A DNA stretch of 64,000 bases from Nissolia schottii (taxonomy: Eukaryota; Streptophyta; Magnoliopsida; Fabales; Fabaceae): contig QANU01007041.1 of assembly GCA_003254905.1 (NCBI GenBank), positions 391,589 through 455,588 on the forward strand, written 5' to 3'. The position numbers and the translations under genes were made by a program. The notes below the pieces were generated by a model. It ran no database searches, was not told where the DNA came from, and saw only the letters and a program-made list of their open reading frames with translations. Positions 1 through 10,900 of the stretch are shown piece by piece. Each line of letters begins with the position of its first letter. The stretch's first letter is position 1.

Positions 1-902
1 GGGTTTCGAATGATCTCAATAATAGAGTTTATTGAAATATGATTCTTTAAATATCTCAGGTTACTTAATTCATCAATTTTTAATAAATTTTTATAATTAA
101 ATTTATTAAATTTTATTATCATTTTATGTTTTATATAATCGTAATAAATTTTTCATTAGTCAAATCATTAAAAGAGTTAACTTATAAGAGATTTAAAACT
201 TTGAGGATTATTTGAGATTACGATACATTTTTATATAAATATTTTATTGAAAAATATTAATTTATCACATTAGATTATATAATCCATTAATATGTCATAT
301 TAGATCATGAAATAATAATAAAATTTAATGAATTTAGTTATAAAAGTTATTAAAATATATATATATATATAATTAAATTAAGTAGTATGAAGTATTTATT
401 AAAAAAATATATAAAACATCACCTTATTTAAATTGTAATTGGAGTTTCTGATAAAAATGCATGGCGACGGTTACATTAAATAAATTAGTGATAGAACCAC
501 TTACTAAATATTCAAATTAAGTTCAGCAACTATGTCACATACCTTTGGCATAAATTTTGATTGTCTAACATTTTTGAACTCACTAACATGCAATAGTTCT
601 TTTGACGATAGTGTAAAAATTTAAAAATAAAATAAAATAAATAAATAGCAACATTATATTAATTTGAGGAGATTTATGTATTGAATAATGCTTAAAAGAC
701 TTAACTAATCAATTCATCCATTCTTATAAATGACACTTAATAATTTTAGGAATAAAAATTATAAAAAATGTTAATTATCATTTATAAAAATGAATAAGTT
801 AAATATTATTTTTATACTTTTCTATTTTAGGAGAATTATGTATCGATCGTTCCTATGTATGAACATGGAGGCTTCTAACATGGACCGACCACTTAGTCCA
901 AA
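1..902. other. AT-rich intergenic DNA
   Basis: No open frame with recognisable similarity, RNA gene or complete repeat is visible here. The stretch is strongly AT-rich, with a short TA dinucleotide run near 355-371. Confidence 0.6.
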
Positions 903-1565
903 TTGGTCCTAATATCAATTTTTTTTAAATTACAAAATTACTATTATAACTCCCCTTTCCCTTCCTCTCACACTCCCTTGACTCCACCCTCTCTCTCAAC
1001 ATCTCTTTTCTCTCGCTCCATCTCTTTCTTTCCTTTGGGGATCAGCACCGTCGCCACGGCAGGTCGTCAGCGGTGGCATTGTTTCCTTCCCTTCCCTTTC
1101 TTCTAGGTTCTATCCTCTCTTGGAACTCACTCTCTCTTATCTCCCTATCTCACTCAGACTCTCTAGCTTCTCTCAGTTTCTTTCCTTCTCTACCTGATCT
1201 CGCAGATCTGTCTCTCTCTGGCTATTTGGATGTGTGTATTTGGCCTGAATTTTCTGTTCAGTGTGGGTTTCTTTCTTTGTAGGTGGCTGAGGTTCGGTGG
1301 TGGAGGGTGGTGATGGTGGATCAGATCTGTAAATTGGTGTAAGGAAGGGGTTTTGAGGTTATTGACAATGGATTGGAGAGTGAAGGAGTCGCCGGTGTTG
1401 AGGGAAAGAGGGGGGTGGTGGAGGATGGAGGGAGAGAAAGAACAGAGATTGTGATGGTGGGGGTTGTTGATAGAGGATGGTGGTGGTGGTGATAGGTGGA
1501 GGCAGCGCCGACGCCGCCAATGTGGGTGGAGGTGGAGGAAGTGTAAGGGTTAGGACAAGATTAAA
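903..1565 (+). other. Pyrimidine-rich then G-rich island, origin unknown
   Basis: Composition shifts abruptly from the surrounding AT-rich DNA. About 950-1270 is CT-rich, like a plant 5' leader, and 1290-1550 is dominated by GGTGGTGG/GGAGG-type tracts. Several short frames exist, but none matches a family I recognise and stops interrupt each. It could be a captured 5'UTR/first-exon fragment inside a transposon, a decayed LTR R region, or a relic gene. I could not find flanking terminal repeats or a target-site duplication. Confidence 0.35.
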
Positions 1566-3209
1566 AAATTAAAAGGATGGAGAGAAGTAAAATTGGTAAA
1601 TGAAATAAGATATTCAAATATAAATATAAATTATTATATATTATTTGTTAGATTTAATTTTAGTCATCTATTTATATTTTGAATGACTAAAATTTAAGGA
1701 CTAATTTAATTCAGGTAACCAGCTCGATCATGTTAGTCATAACCGGATGAACATAACTACAAGTTGGATTTAAGTTTGATGTGGACTGTTGCTCTCTTCG
1801 TTACTATTACCAAAGGTTGTCAAGGTGAGTGAACAGCGGAATGCCGACTATAGTATTAGATTGCGTGCTTCTGGAAGATATTTCCAACGAAGATTGAGTT
1901 GCTGCTGTTTGTCATGGTTCTCATTGATAGTTATGGTAATTTGGGCGTGGTTTATAGTTTGGATTAAAGATTTATAAACATATAACACGCAATGTTCGGG
2001 ACACAAGAATGGTTTGATAAATGTTGAAGTGGAGGGAGCGGGTTGTGAGATGTGATCTGTACTATTAAATGGCTTATGGCCCTTGATGGTCATGTAGAAG
2101 GGGCCAGGAGTGATTATTTCAGATTGATAACACCACTATACTCTAACCCTATTGTAAGAAGTGAGGGAACTCTAAGTCTTTTTTCTGTTTCGGGGCTCGG
2201 AGGTTTGTTGATGGTACTTGTATGATATTATTTGGTCGATAATTTTGTTGGTTGATAATTTTGCTATGAATTAATTTGGTTGCCTGATGATGGTTGTTGT
2301 CATCGAAATTTACCAAAGTCCTAACTTTTAAGGATTGGTATTACAAAGTTAAGTGAAGAATGATTTATCATAAGGCCTATGAGTTTTTGGTGCGAGGAAT
2401 AGAATAGATCAGATAATGACTTTAATAATAGTGGTTATGACAATTGTATTAGACCCTTTGTGTATTGTTTATCTTAAAGATTGTATTAGTGTTGTTGTTT
2501 TAATTAGGTAGAGTCGGTGCTTTTTTGCTCCCAAAAAAGTAAGAGTTTGACCCATTGAAGTTTTGAGCTAGGATTTGTCAACCTTGTCATGGTGTTTTTG
2601 CTCTCAGTGGCTTAAGGATCTCAATTACGAAGATCTTTGTCTATATTTTTTTAGTTTTGCAATAAAAATGGTTTTGAAATTATTTAAAAAAAAACATATA
2701 ACACAATGTATTTTATTGTTCTTTTTAGTTTTCTACGCTCAAAAAATATTTCGTCTACCAAAAAAAAATTCACTATTGCTTTATTTTTTGCCTTTTACCA
2801 TCATATAATAACACAGTTAAAGTATTATTTTACATTATATATGAGAAATTATAATGATGCAAAAAACTTTGACGCTCTTATGTTGTGTTTAGTGTTAAGG
2901 ATAAGATATAGACATAAGTTAAGAGAGATAGAAAAAGTTTCTACCCCTTTAGAAGCCAATTCGGTGTTTCTATCAGCAATTTTTTTTGGTCTTATATGTT
3001 ATAATTTTTATAAAATATAAAAAATACAATTTTTTTTTATCCTTAATACCAAATGAACTTTTTATACTAATTGACTGTTGGGGACTCTAGTGTTCAACTC
3101 TAATTTAGATAATTGCATGGACTTAAACAAAATCAGTGCGTCTTAATTAGCTGGCCCAACTCTACCTTAATTTGCATGAGTGAGTGCCTATCAACAAGCT
3201 GCCTTTGCT
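1566..3209. other. Intergenic, possibly decayed repeat
   Basis: No supported gene. An imperfect palindrome lies at about 1650-1700 (TTTTAGTCATC / GAATGACTAAAA). The 1780-2700 part has higher complexity than its flanks and ends near A-runs (2690, 2760), which might be the degraded 3' part of a retroelement. No coding domain is detectable, so this is only a suggestion. Confidence 0.35.
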
Positions 3210-3226
3210 AATTTGCAATCATATAT

Positions 3227-3403
3227 TTTTTTTTGTTTGCCCGCCTAGTTTCATGGCTTCGCCATGAAGTCGATCCGGGTCATGTACTTGGCTGTGGTGG
3301 GTGAGTCTCCCAGCAAGGATAACTGCGTACACAAAGTCTCAAACCCGAGACCTGCTTAAACGATACCAAACCGCTTACCACTCGGACTAACCCCCGTTAA
3401 TCA
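3227..3403 (-). mobile_element. tRNA-derived SINE with intact 17-bp target-site duplication
   Basis: A 177-bp insertion on the minus strand. Seen directly: a 17-bp perfect direct repeat (AATTTGCAATCATATAT) lies at 3210-3226 and 3404-3420. A T-run at the left edge (3227-3234) corresponds to the poly-A tail. On the minus strand there is a pol III A-box-like motif TAGTCCGAGTGG (complement of 3378-3389) and a B-box-like motif GGTTTGAGACT (complement of 3335-3345), about 33 nt apart as in tRNAs. This is the standard architecture of a tRNA-derived SINE mobilised by LINE machinery. The perfect duplication argues for a fairly recent insertion. The family name is not known to me. Confidence 0.88.
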
Positions 3404-3420
3404 AATTTGCAATCATATAT

Positions 3421-5186
3421 GCAACAAGATGTTGAACACACGTTGCTCCCTTATCCTTCCATGCGAGCTGTGTGTGCAGAAATTTCTTCACGTCAATGGT
3501 TCTACTTTCTATTTTATTAATTAAATGGTGAAATATTTTTGTTTTATGCTTTAAAGTAAGATTTTAATTTAACTAAAATTAAAAAAAAGTGACAAACGAC
3601 ATTTATTTTTTATCTTTTTCTTTAACAATCATTATTTAATTACCTTTTGGTCCATTAATTATGTCTGGCTTAGAAAATCAAATGACTCACTCAAAAAGAC
3701 AATCTCTCTCAACATATATTGTTCTATTCTTAATGTTCAAATTCAAAATTATTAGTTATAAAATTGGAATTCTCCACCACTCTAACCAACCACATGTGTT
3801 GGTGAAGGACATGTATTTTGTGAGTGGATGCCGAGGTGTTTGGGAGAAACAAATTTTCAAATAATTTAGCCCTAAAAGTTATGCACTCCTCTCGCAGCAA
3901 TTATAATATTTTGTTTTTCAAATTTAAACTCTTTATCTTTGTCATGAACTTACATAGTTATTATTTTAACTATTTTTTGAACTTACAAAGTTAGTTAATA
4001 TTTTAACTATTTTTTAATAAATATATCGTATATGACAACTTAAATGTGAGCCTTAAAATTTATTAGATTTAATATTTCCTATTTTTAGTCCTGTCAAAAA
4101 ATGTTATCTATTTTCATAAAGTTAAAATTAATCGATACGGTGTTAGACGTAGTAGAGATATGCTATAACTTTATGTTAGGTTTATGAATTTTGTAGATGA
4201 TAAAAATAAGGGATCATTAGTGGAATGACAAATAAAGGTGAAGAGTAGAATGACTAGTCCCATGTCACTCTCTTGATTGGGAGTTAGATAGTGAAAAAGG
4301 AGTGAGTCTTCCTAATGTTGTGTGGTTGTTACAATAGAATGGAAATACATTTAAATTTGTTTTCTAAACTTTACCCAATTATTATATATAAATAATAATG
4401 AGCTTGATTATTTTTAAGGGTAACATGGTAATTTCACCAAATTGAGATGACAAAGTTCTTATCATTTTAGTGGCAAAGAAGAGACCTATAATCTCTTCTT
4501 AGTCATTTCACTCCTATATGAATAATAACTCTCAAACACACTTTTCAATTTTTACATAAATATAGCCTTTCCCATCTATGCCACTCCCATGTAAGTCATT
4601 CATCTAAACACACCCTTTGGGAGAAAGGCTCAAAGATTTCTTTCCCTAATAAATAAAGTGTGTATTAAGACTAAATTAGAGGTTTTTTTGTCTAGAAGAA
4701 CTTTTATTTCTAGAAAGATAATGGTTAAAATAACATAGATTTATTTATGATTTAATCATAAAAAAATTACTTAAACAAGTTTTTAACCCCTATACTTATA
4801 GTAAATTTTGATTATGATTTATAAATGAAATTTGTATCTAATTTTGATACAATTTTTTTTAAAAAGATTTTGGTTTCAATCTTTGATGTTAGTCTTGATT
4901 GTTAAGTAATGATGTGAATTAACAATAGATCATATCAACACGTGATGCTCTGATAATACCATGTGGTGTTGGGTTACATGAAACTTAACCCAATAAATTA
5001 ACCCAACCTAGGTTGAGTTAGGGTTGTGCCCGACTCAAACCCAACCAATTTTTTGTTTAACATATTTTGTGGAAGGAGCTTTGGAGAAATGAGAAGTGTG
5101 TTTCAAAGGAATTAGGAGTATGGAAGAAGTAGAAGAAAGAAGATGACACTGACAGAAGAAAATGTAAGGTGAAGGTATATCTAGTT
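3421..5186. other. AT-rich intergenic DNA
   Basis: No gene recognised. 4960-5050 is rich in AACCCAACC/GGTTGAGTT motifs and includes the palindrome CAACCTAGGTTG near 5006-5017. This low-complexity pattern often marks old DNA transposons, but no ends were found. Confidence 0.5.
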
Positions 5187-6030
5187 GGGGATTGGAACAT
5201 GGCAGACCCTTAACAAGCCAAGTCTATCTCATTAATTTTTGGCCTGGGTCTGACTTATTAACTGCCTAACCTGGCCTGGAGTCTGGTAGGCCGGCTTATA
5301 TATTTTTTTTTACGAAAAATCTGTTGCCTGACCTGTTTATCATGACCTGTTACTATGGCTTGTTTACCATAACTTGTTTAATATTTAAATAAAACTTCAA
5401 CATCCATAAATTAAAAATCTAATGGATCAACAAAAATCTAAATTACAACAACAATATAATATTTAAACAAAAAATTATACATCAATCTAAATTGCAACTC
5501 CATAGATCAAGAAAAATGTTCCATCATTAACAACATAAATTCAAACTTTCAATAATGAAACATTTAAATACATTAATCTAACACAGACAATTAAATGAAA
5601 CATACACAGACAAGACAAGCAATCATGCTTGGTTTGTTTATTCACCCGTACACATGAGCAAACATGTATGATTGAAATGCAATTTTTCATCTTTTAATGT
5701 GAGAATGAGAAATAAAAGAGAGATATAGTTCTTTAATTTAGGGTTTCTAAAAACAAAAATTAAAACAAAAAATTATATTAATTATAAATATGTTTGCATA
5801 AAATATCACACAAAATGATACTAGCATAGTGGTTAAGGTATTGCCTTGATATGTTGACTATCTCTAGTTTGAGTTTTAGTGAAGATAATATAAACTTAAT
5901 TTTTTTAATAAAACCCATATGAATATATTTATGAACAAGCCAGTTTGACAGGTCTAACAAGTTTTTGTAATGGTCTGGGCCTGACCTTTTTTATTGACAG
6001 GTCGCTTGTGTAGGCAAAGGCGGGTAGGGA
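5187..6030 (+). mobile_element. Degenerate hAT-like non-autonomous repeat (copy 1)
   Basis: This stretch aligns by eye with the reverse complement of the repeat at 63018-63512. Shared landmarks, in order, are a CTTAACA-GCC-AG block near the left end, CATTAATTTTT followed by GCCTG, the GCATAAAATATCACA segment, a tRNA-like module TAGCATAGTGG (5822-5832) with GTTTGAGTT (5867-5875), and GCCTGACCTTTTT near the right end. Many GGCCTG/CCTGACC words recur. The boundaries are approximate because no clean target-site duplication was found. Assignment to hAT rests on the other copy's 8-bp duplication and is an inference. Confidence 0.55.
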
Positions 6031-6524
6031 GCAACTTAAGGGGGAGGAAGAGAACTCGAAAATGGATCCTGCTATTTTAATTTATTGTCAATTGTTATTA
6101 AGTGATTTTAATTATTAATTAAGGTGATGGGATTCACATGTGATACAAGTAATAAATAAATTGATGGTAAAAATTTATATTTGGAAAATTAAATTGAGAG
6201 GATCTATCCAAAAAAAAATTCAAGAGAAATTAAATATGGGTTAATTTCTTTTTCCCCCTTTTTTTAGCCCACTTGTTAATTTGATCATTTTTTTAATAAA
6301 AAATTACTCCTTTTCATTCACAAATTAGAGTTTTTTTGGAAAAAAAATTGTCTACAAATAATTGTTAATTTTAAGATTTTAATATAATATTAATTAAAAA
6401 TTTTCATGTTTACCCTTCTATATTTTTTTACCACATACTCATTAATAACCAAAATATTTAATTCAATTATTTATGAGGAGTATTCCAAGGCCATTATGCA
6501 CAACTATTATTTTTATTAAAGATA

Positions 6525-6867
6525 TACTTCATCTGTTTTAAATAGTTATCTATCTACTTATTTTGATATGTTTCAAAATAATTGTTCACTTATTAAGTTT
6601 ATACATCATTAATTATTTATTTCCTAACATACACTTATTAAGTAATTTTTCCTCTCCGTACATATTTATTATAATAATTTTAACCAACAAATATAATAAA
6701 GATAATTAAATAAAATGCTATCAACTTTTTTTTACTTTCATATTTTATAATTATTTTTTTAATATCTGAATAAAAAATAGACAAAGAAAATACTATTTTA
6801 GTGTTCTCTTAATGCATGAAAATATCTTAAACGACTATTATTTAAGCCAAGGTGAAGTGAGGGAGTA
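6525..6867. mobile_element. Stowaway-like MITE candidate upstream of ARF6
   Basis: The left end TACTTCATCTGTTTTAAATA and the right end, read in reverse complement as TACTCCCTCACTTCACC, resemble the CTCCCTC-type termini of plant Stowaway (Tc1/mariner) MITEs. The ends are framed by TA at 6525-6526 and 6866-6867. The interior is AT-rich and non-coding, about 343 bp. The terminal repeats are imperfect, so this is a decayed copy if real. It ends about 135 bp upstream of the presumed ARF6 TATA box. Confidence 0.5.
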
Positions 6868-7001
6868 TTTAAGGCAAAAATAATGGTGCAAGGGGCAGCT
6901 AAAGTAAAAAGTACTGAATGTGGAGGCTAATGTAATTTTCATTTATTGTGTGTTATTTCCCCCCTCTGATTGTCTGAAATCGTGGGCACGAAAAAAGGTG
7001 A

Positions 7002-7009
7002 TATAAATA
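7002..7009 (+). promoter_or_regulatory. Candidate TATA box of ARF6
   Basis: TATAAATA followed by more AT sequence, about 30 bases before a long leader. A TGTCTG word, a weak auxin-response-element variant, lies at 6971-6976. The assignment comes from position and motif only. Confidence 0.5.
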
Positions 7010-7033
7010 TATTTATAAACCAAAAAAAAAAAA

Positions 7034-7995
7034 ATGCAAAATTTTGAAACATCTCTTCCTCTTCCTACCAAAAGAAAATCATCTGACACAGAGTCACCCT
7101 CTTCCTCCTCCTTTCCAAAAACAATGGCGGTTCTGTCTTCATTCACCGCAGCAAAGTGACTCAGAAAGTGGTAAACTAAATAGTAACAGCAGCAAGGTCA
7201 CCACCACTGCAATTGCTACCCATTTTACTATTATTACTGGAAAGCCAAACTCGAACCGACCCGGTTCCTTTGGGTTCAAAGGAGGCGTGAGCGCACAGTT
7301 TGTGAACCGTACTCGTTTTTCCAGTTACAACGCTTGCTTCTAGTTTCTAGCTCTGGACTGAGTGGTTGTGGTGCTGATTCCTGAGTCCATTTGCTCTCTC
7401 TTTTCTGTTTTCTGGGTTTTGGTTCTGTTCCTGCTGAGATCCGGTGCCTCCTAGGATTCGTTTATCTTTTGGCCGAGATCTGTTCGGATTTTGAAGTTGT
7501 TTCCGAATTTGGTGCTGCAAAGAGAAAGAACCAGATACTGGAGCTGGGTAACTTGGTTTTGTTGCTGGAAGCGTTTTATGATGAAGTTGTGGGTTAAAGA
7601 TTGGAACTTGGGGTGGTGGGGGTTGAGGAGGATTGAAAGGGAATGAAGGGTGGAAGTAAAAAATTCATCTTTTGCAGTGAAACTGGTTTTGGTTGAGGGT
7701 TGAAAAAGGTTGGGAATCTTCTGGGTGGGTCAGCATTTCTCGTTGACGAGTTGAGGCAATTCAGTATCTGGGTGTTTGAGTTTTGTTGAGATTTGAATGA
7801 GTTTTGGCTGGTGAAAGAGGGGGGATTGAGACAAGAAGAATGATATTCTGCAGTGGGAAAGGAGAGAATAAAATTGTTTTGTGGCCTGGGGTTCTTCTTG
7901 TGAGGATTTGGTTGCTGCTTAATTGGTCTACTTAAATAGTTTGTTTGAATCATTTAACTGTGAGAGCTTGGTTCTAAGGTTTTAAAGTTGCTGAA
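7034..7995 (+). promoter_or_regulatory. Long ARF6 5' leader with upstream ORFs
   Basis: About 960 nt separate the presumed TATA box from the ARF6 start codon, apparently unspliced. The leader has several upstream ATGs that end before or out of frame with the main start. One at 7034-7159 would encode 41 residues, if transcription starts upstream of it. Another at 7578-7646 would encode 22 residues, and one starting at 7643 would encode 17. None resembles a known protein. Such uORFs can limit translation of the main frame, and uORFs are known in some other ARF leaders. Their use here is an inference. Confidence 0.5.
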
Positions 7996-10900
7996 ATGAA
8001 GCTCTCTTCAGCTGGTTTCAGTCCTCCACCTCAGGAAGGTATGTGTACTCTTGCTTTGCATATTCTTCTTTTCGCCCCCTTTTTCATCTGTCCTCTATTC
8101 TCCTCAGTCCTAAGGGGCTAGAATGCTATTTTTAGATCTTGGTGGACTCTGATTGCCGTGTATTTTGTATGTCTAACATGGTGGTGCTCACATACTTTTG
8201 AGTTCTTCGAGGTGGGGGATGTGGAAATTGTTACCTTTTGGGGTTGCAGTTTCTCTTCTCTCTGCCTTACCTCAGAGATCAGAAAAGTAATTTTGGCTTA
8301 ATGTGATGAGCAGCAGCCTTTTGATGTTTCAAGATCCTTTTATGTTTTGCCAAAGAATATGCCAAAATCAGCTAGTCCTGTGAGGCACTTAGGTGGCAGA
8401 GTGATGAACATTCTATTCCATTTGATATTCATAGACATTGGGATGGTTGTTTTTGCAGGAGAAAAGCGCGTTCTGGATTCTGAACTTTGGCATGCATGTG
8501 CTGGTCCTCTTGTTTCTTTACCTGCCGTTGGAAGCCGCGTGGTCTACTTTCCACAAGGTCACAGTGAACAGGTTAGTGAGTAAGAATAAGATATGGTCTA
8601 TTTGCGCCTAGAGAGAAAGCCTTGTGGTTGTGATAGCTATCTGCCAAATTTCTTTTACTATGTTTTATATAAAGTAATATTACGAATCTTGTGCTTCTGG
8701 ACACGAAGATTCTACTTTGTTTATTTAATACTGTGACTTGAATTGGTTCTTTTGTCTTGTCTCTGGCACTGTGGTGCTGCTAATTTAAGTTTTTGGGTTA
8801 CTTTTACATTCGTTTAGCTAAACTGGTTTTATTGTGTCACTGAGGTTGACCCTTGTGTATACTAATGTTTAATTCCCTTCTAAGCACCATTGTTTCGTCT
8901 TGAACTGTTGCATGCAGCTTAATGAATTAACTAAGAGACATGGAATATCTCTTCATACCTCCCTGAAACTAGAACACAAATTTTTACATTGAAAGAGTTT
9001 ATGCCCTATCCTTGATAAGCTATATGCATGCATATTTTAAGTAAGCATTTTTTTTTTTTGGGCTTAGGTTGCTGTGTCAACCAACAGGGAAGTGGATGCC
9101 CAAATCCCCAACTATCCAAGCTTGCCTCCCCAACTTATTTGTCAGCTTCATAATCTGACTATGCATGTAAGGCTTGTTTATTTTATTTATTTATTTGTTT
9201 ACTTAGTGTTTTTATATAATAAGGCTAGTTTGTTTTTGTTTCGTCGTGTTAAATTCTCCTGTATGCTGATTTCGGCACTCTCTTTTTCTTCAATCATTTT
9301 TTCATTTGTTTTGGATTCAGGCTGATATTGAGACAGATGAAGTATATGCGCAGATGACCTTGCAACCTCTGAATCCTGTATGATTTCCCTTTAGTAACTG
9401 ATATCTGGTTGTGTTGATTTTAATAGTTATGTTCTAACTTCAGCTTTTTGTTATGGCCATGTTTGCAGCAAGAGCAAAAGGAGGCATACCTTCCGGCAGA
9501 GTTGGGCGCTCCAAGTAAACAGCCAACAAACTACTTTTGCAAAACTCTGACAGCCAGTGACACGAGCACTCATGGAGGGTTCTCTGTTCCTCGCCGGGCA
9601 GCTGAAAAAGTGTTTCCCCCATTGGTAAATCTTAACTTAAAATCATGCCCTAAAACTTGTTCATAAAATGTGTGCATTTCTTAACCATTTGATTGTGACC
9701 TACAGGACTTCTCCCAACAGCCTCCTTGTCAAGAGTTAATTGCAAGGGATTTGCATGGTAATGATTGGAAATTCAGACATATCTTCCGCGGTGAGTTATA
9801 ATGCTGAGATTGTTTACCTCTTTTTAGTTGCAAATGTAGGATTCTTTTCTCCCAAATCACAAGCTTATATGTTTCCTCCCGGGTGCTGAAATAAGTGCAT
9901 TTTCCATTTATAATGTTTGAATATTGTGTCTTCATTTGCAGGCCAGCCCAAAAGGCATCTACTGACAACGGGATGGAGTGTCTTTGTGAGTGCTAAAAGA
10001 CTTGTTGCTGGTGATTCTGTGCTGTTTATCTGGTTAGTAATTTATCAGCATCCTGCTTTTTTTTTTTTTTGGCTATCAAAGTGGCACACTGCTATGTACT
10101 GCATTAATAATATGCTCTTCTCATCACGTATATTCAAAATATGTCCTTCTGCAGTTATTTGATTGATCGACTTCTCTCACTAAACCAAGCCACATGGCTT
10201 AAACGTCATATAGCCATTCAGAACAATATAGTGAAATAATCTTATAGGCATGTTTCATAATATACTTGGATAGCTATTGACATTATAGTCTCCCTGTTTA
10301 ATGTGCTGTCCATGTGGTTCAGACTTGAAGAAAGTGGCTACATTTTTTTCCCCTTCTTTTAAATCTAGGCTGTCTGATGCTATGTTGAGCATAGTTAATT
10401 TCATTTGTAATTCTGTTATATCTTTCATTTGATGCAACTCAAGTGTATTTTCTTCAATCAGGAATGATAAGAATCAATTGCTTCTTGGCATTCGACGTGC
10501 TAATCGGCCACAACCTGTGATGCCTTCGTCAGTGTTGTCAAGTGATAGCATGCACTTGGGGCTTCTTGCTGCTGCAGCTCATGCAGCTGCAACAAATAGT
10601 CGATTCACAATTTTCTATAACCCACGGTACTACTTGCCCTTGGACGCATGTAAAACTTTTTAACTCATGATACAATTCCCTTTCTAATTGACAATTTTTC
10701 TTATTATTTTTAAATTCAGTGCTTGCCCATCAGAATTCGTCATACCGTTAACAAAGTATGTTAAAGCTGTTTATCATACTCGAGTTTCAGTTGGCATGCG
10801 CTTCAGAATGCTGTTTGAAACAGAGGAATCTAGTGTGCGGCGGTAGGTTTTTTGAGACTTATCTTTGATTGGATAAATATCTTAGTTGCTTTTGTAGAGT

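Noticed and set aside
7044..7343. A 99-residue protein upstream of ARF6
   Set aside because: The frame has no ATG at its beginning (it opens at TTG); only the shorter ATG-initiated uORFs are plausible.
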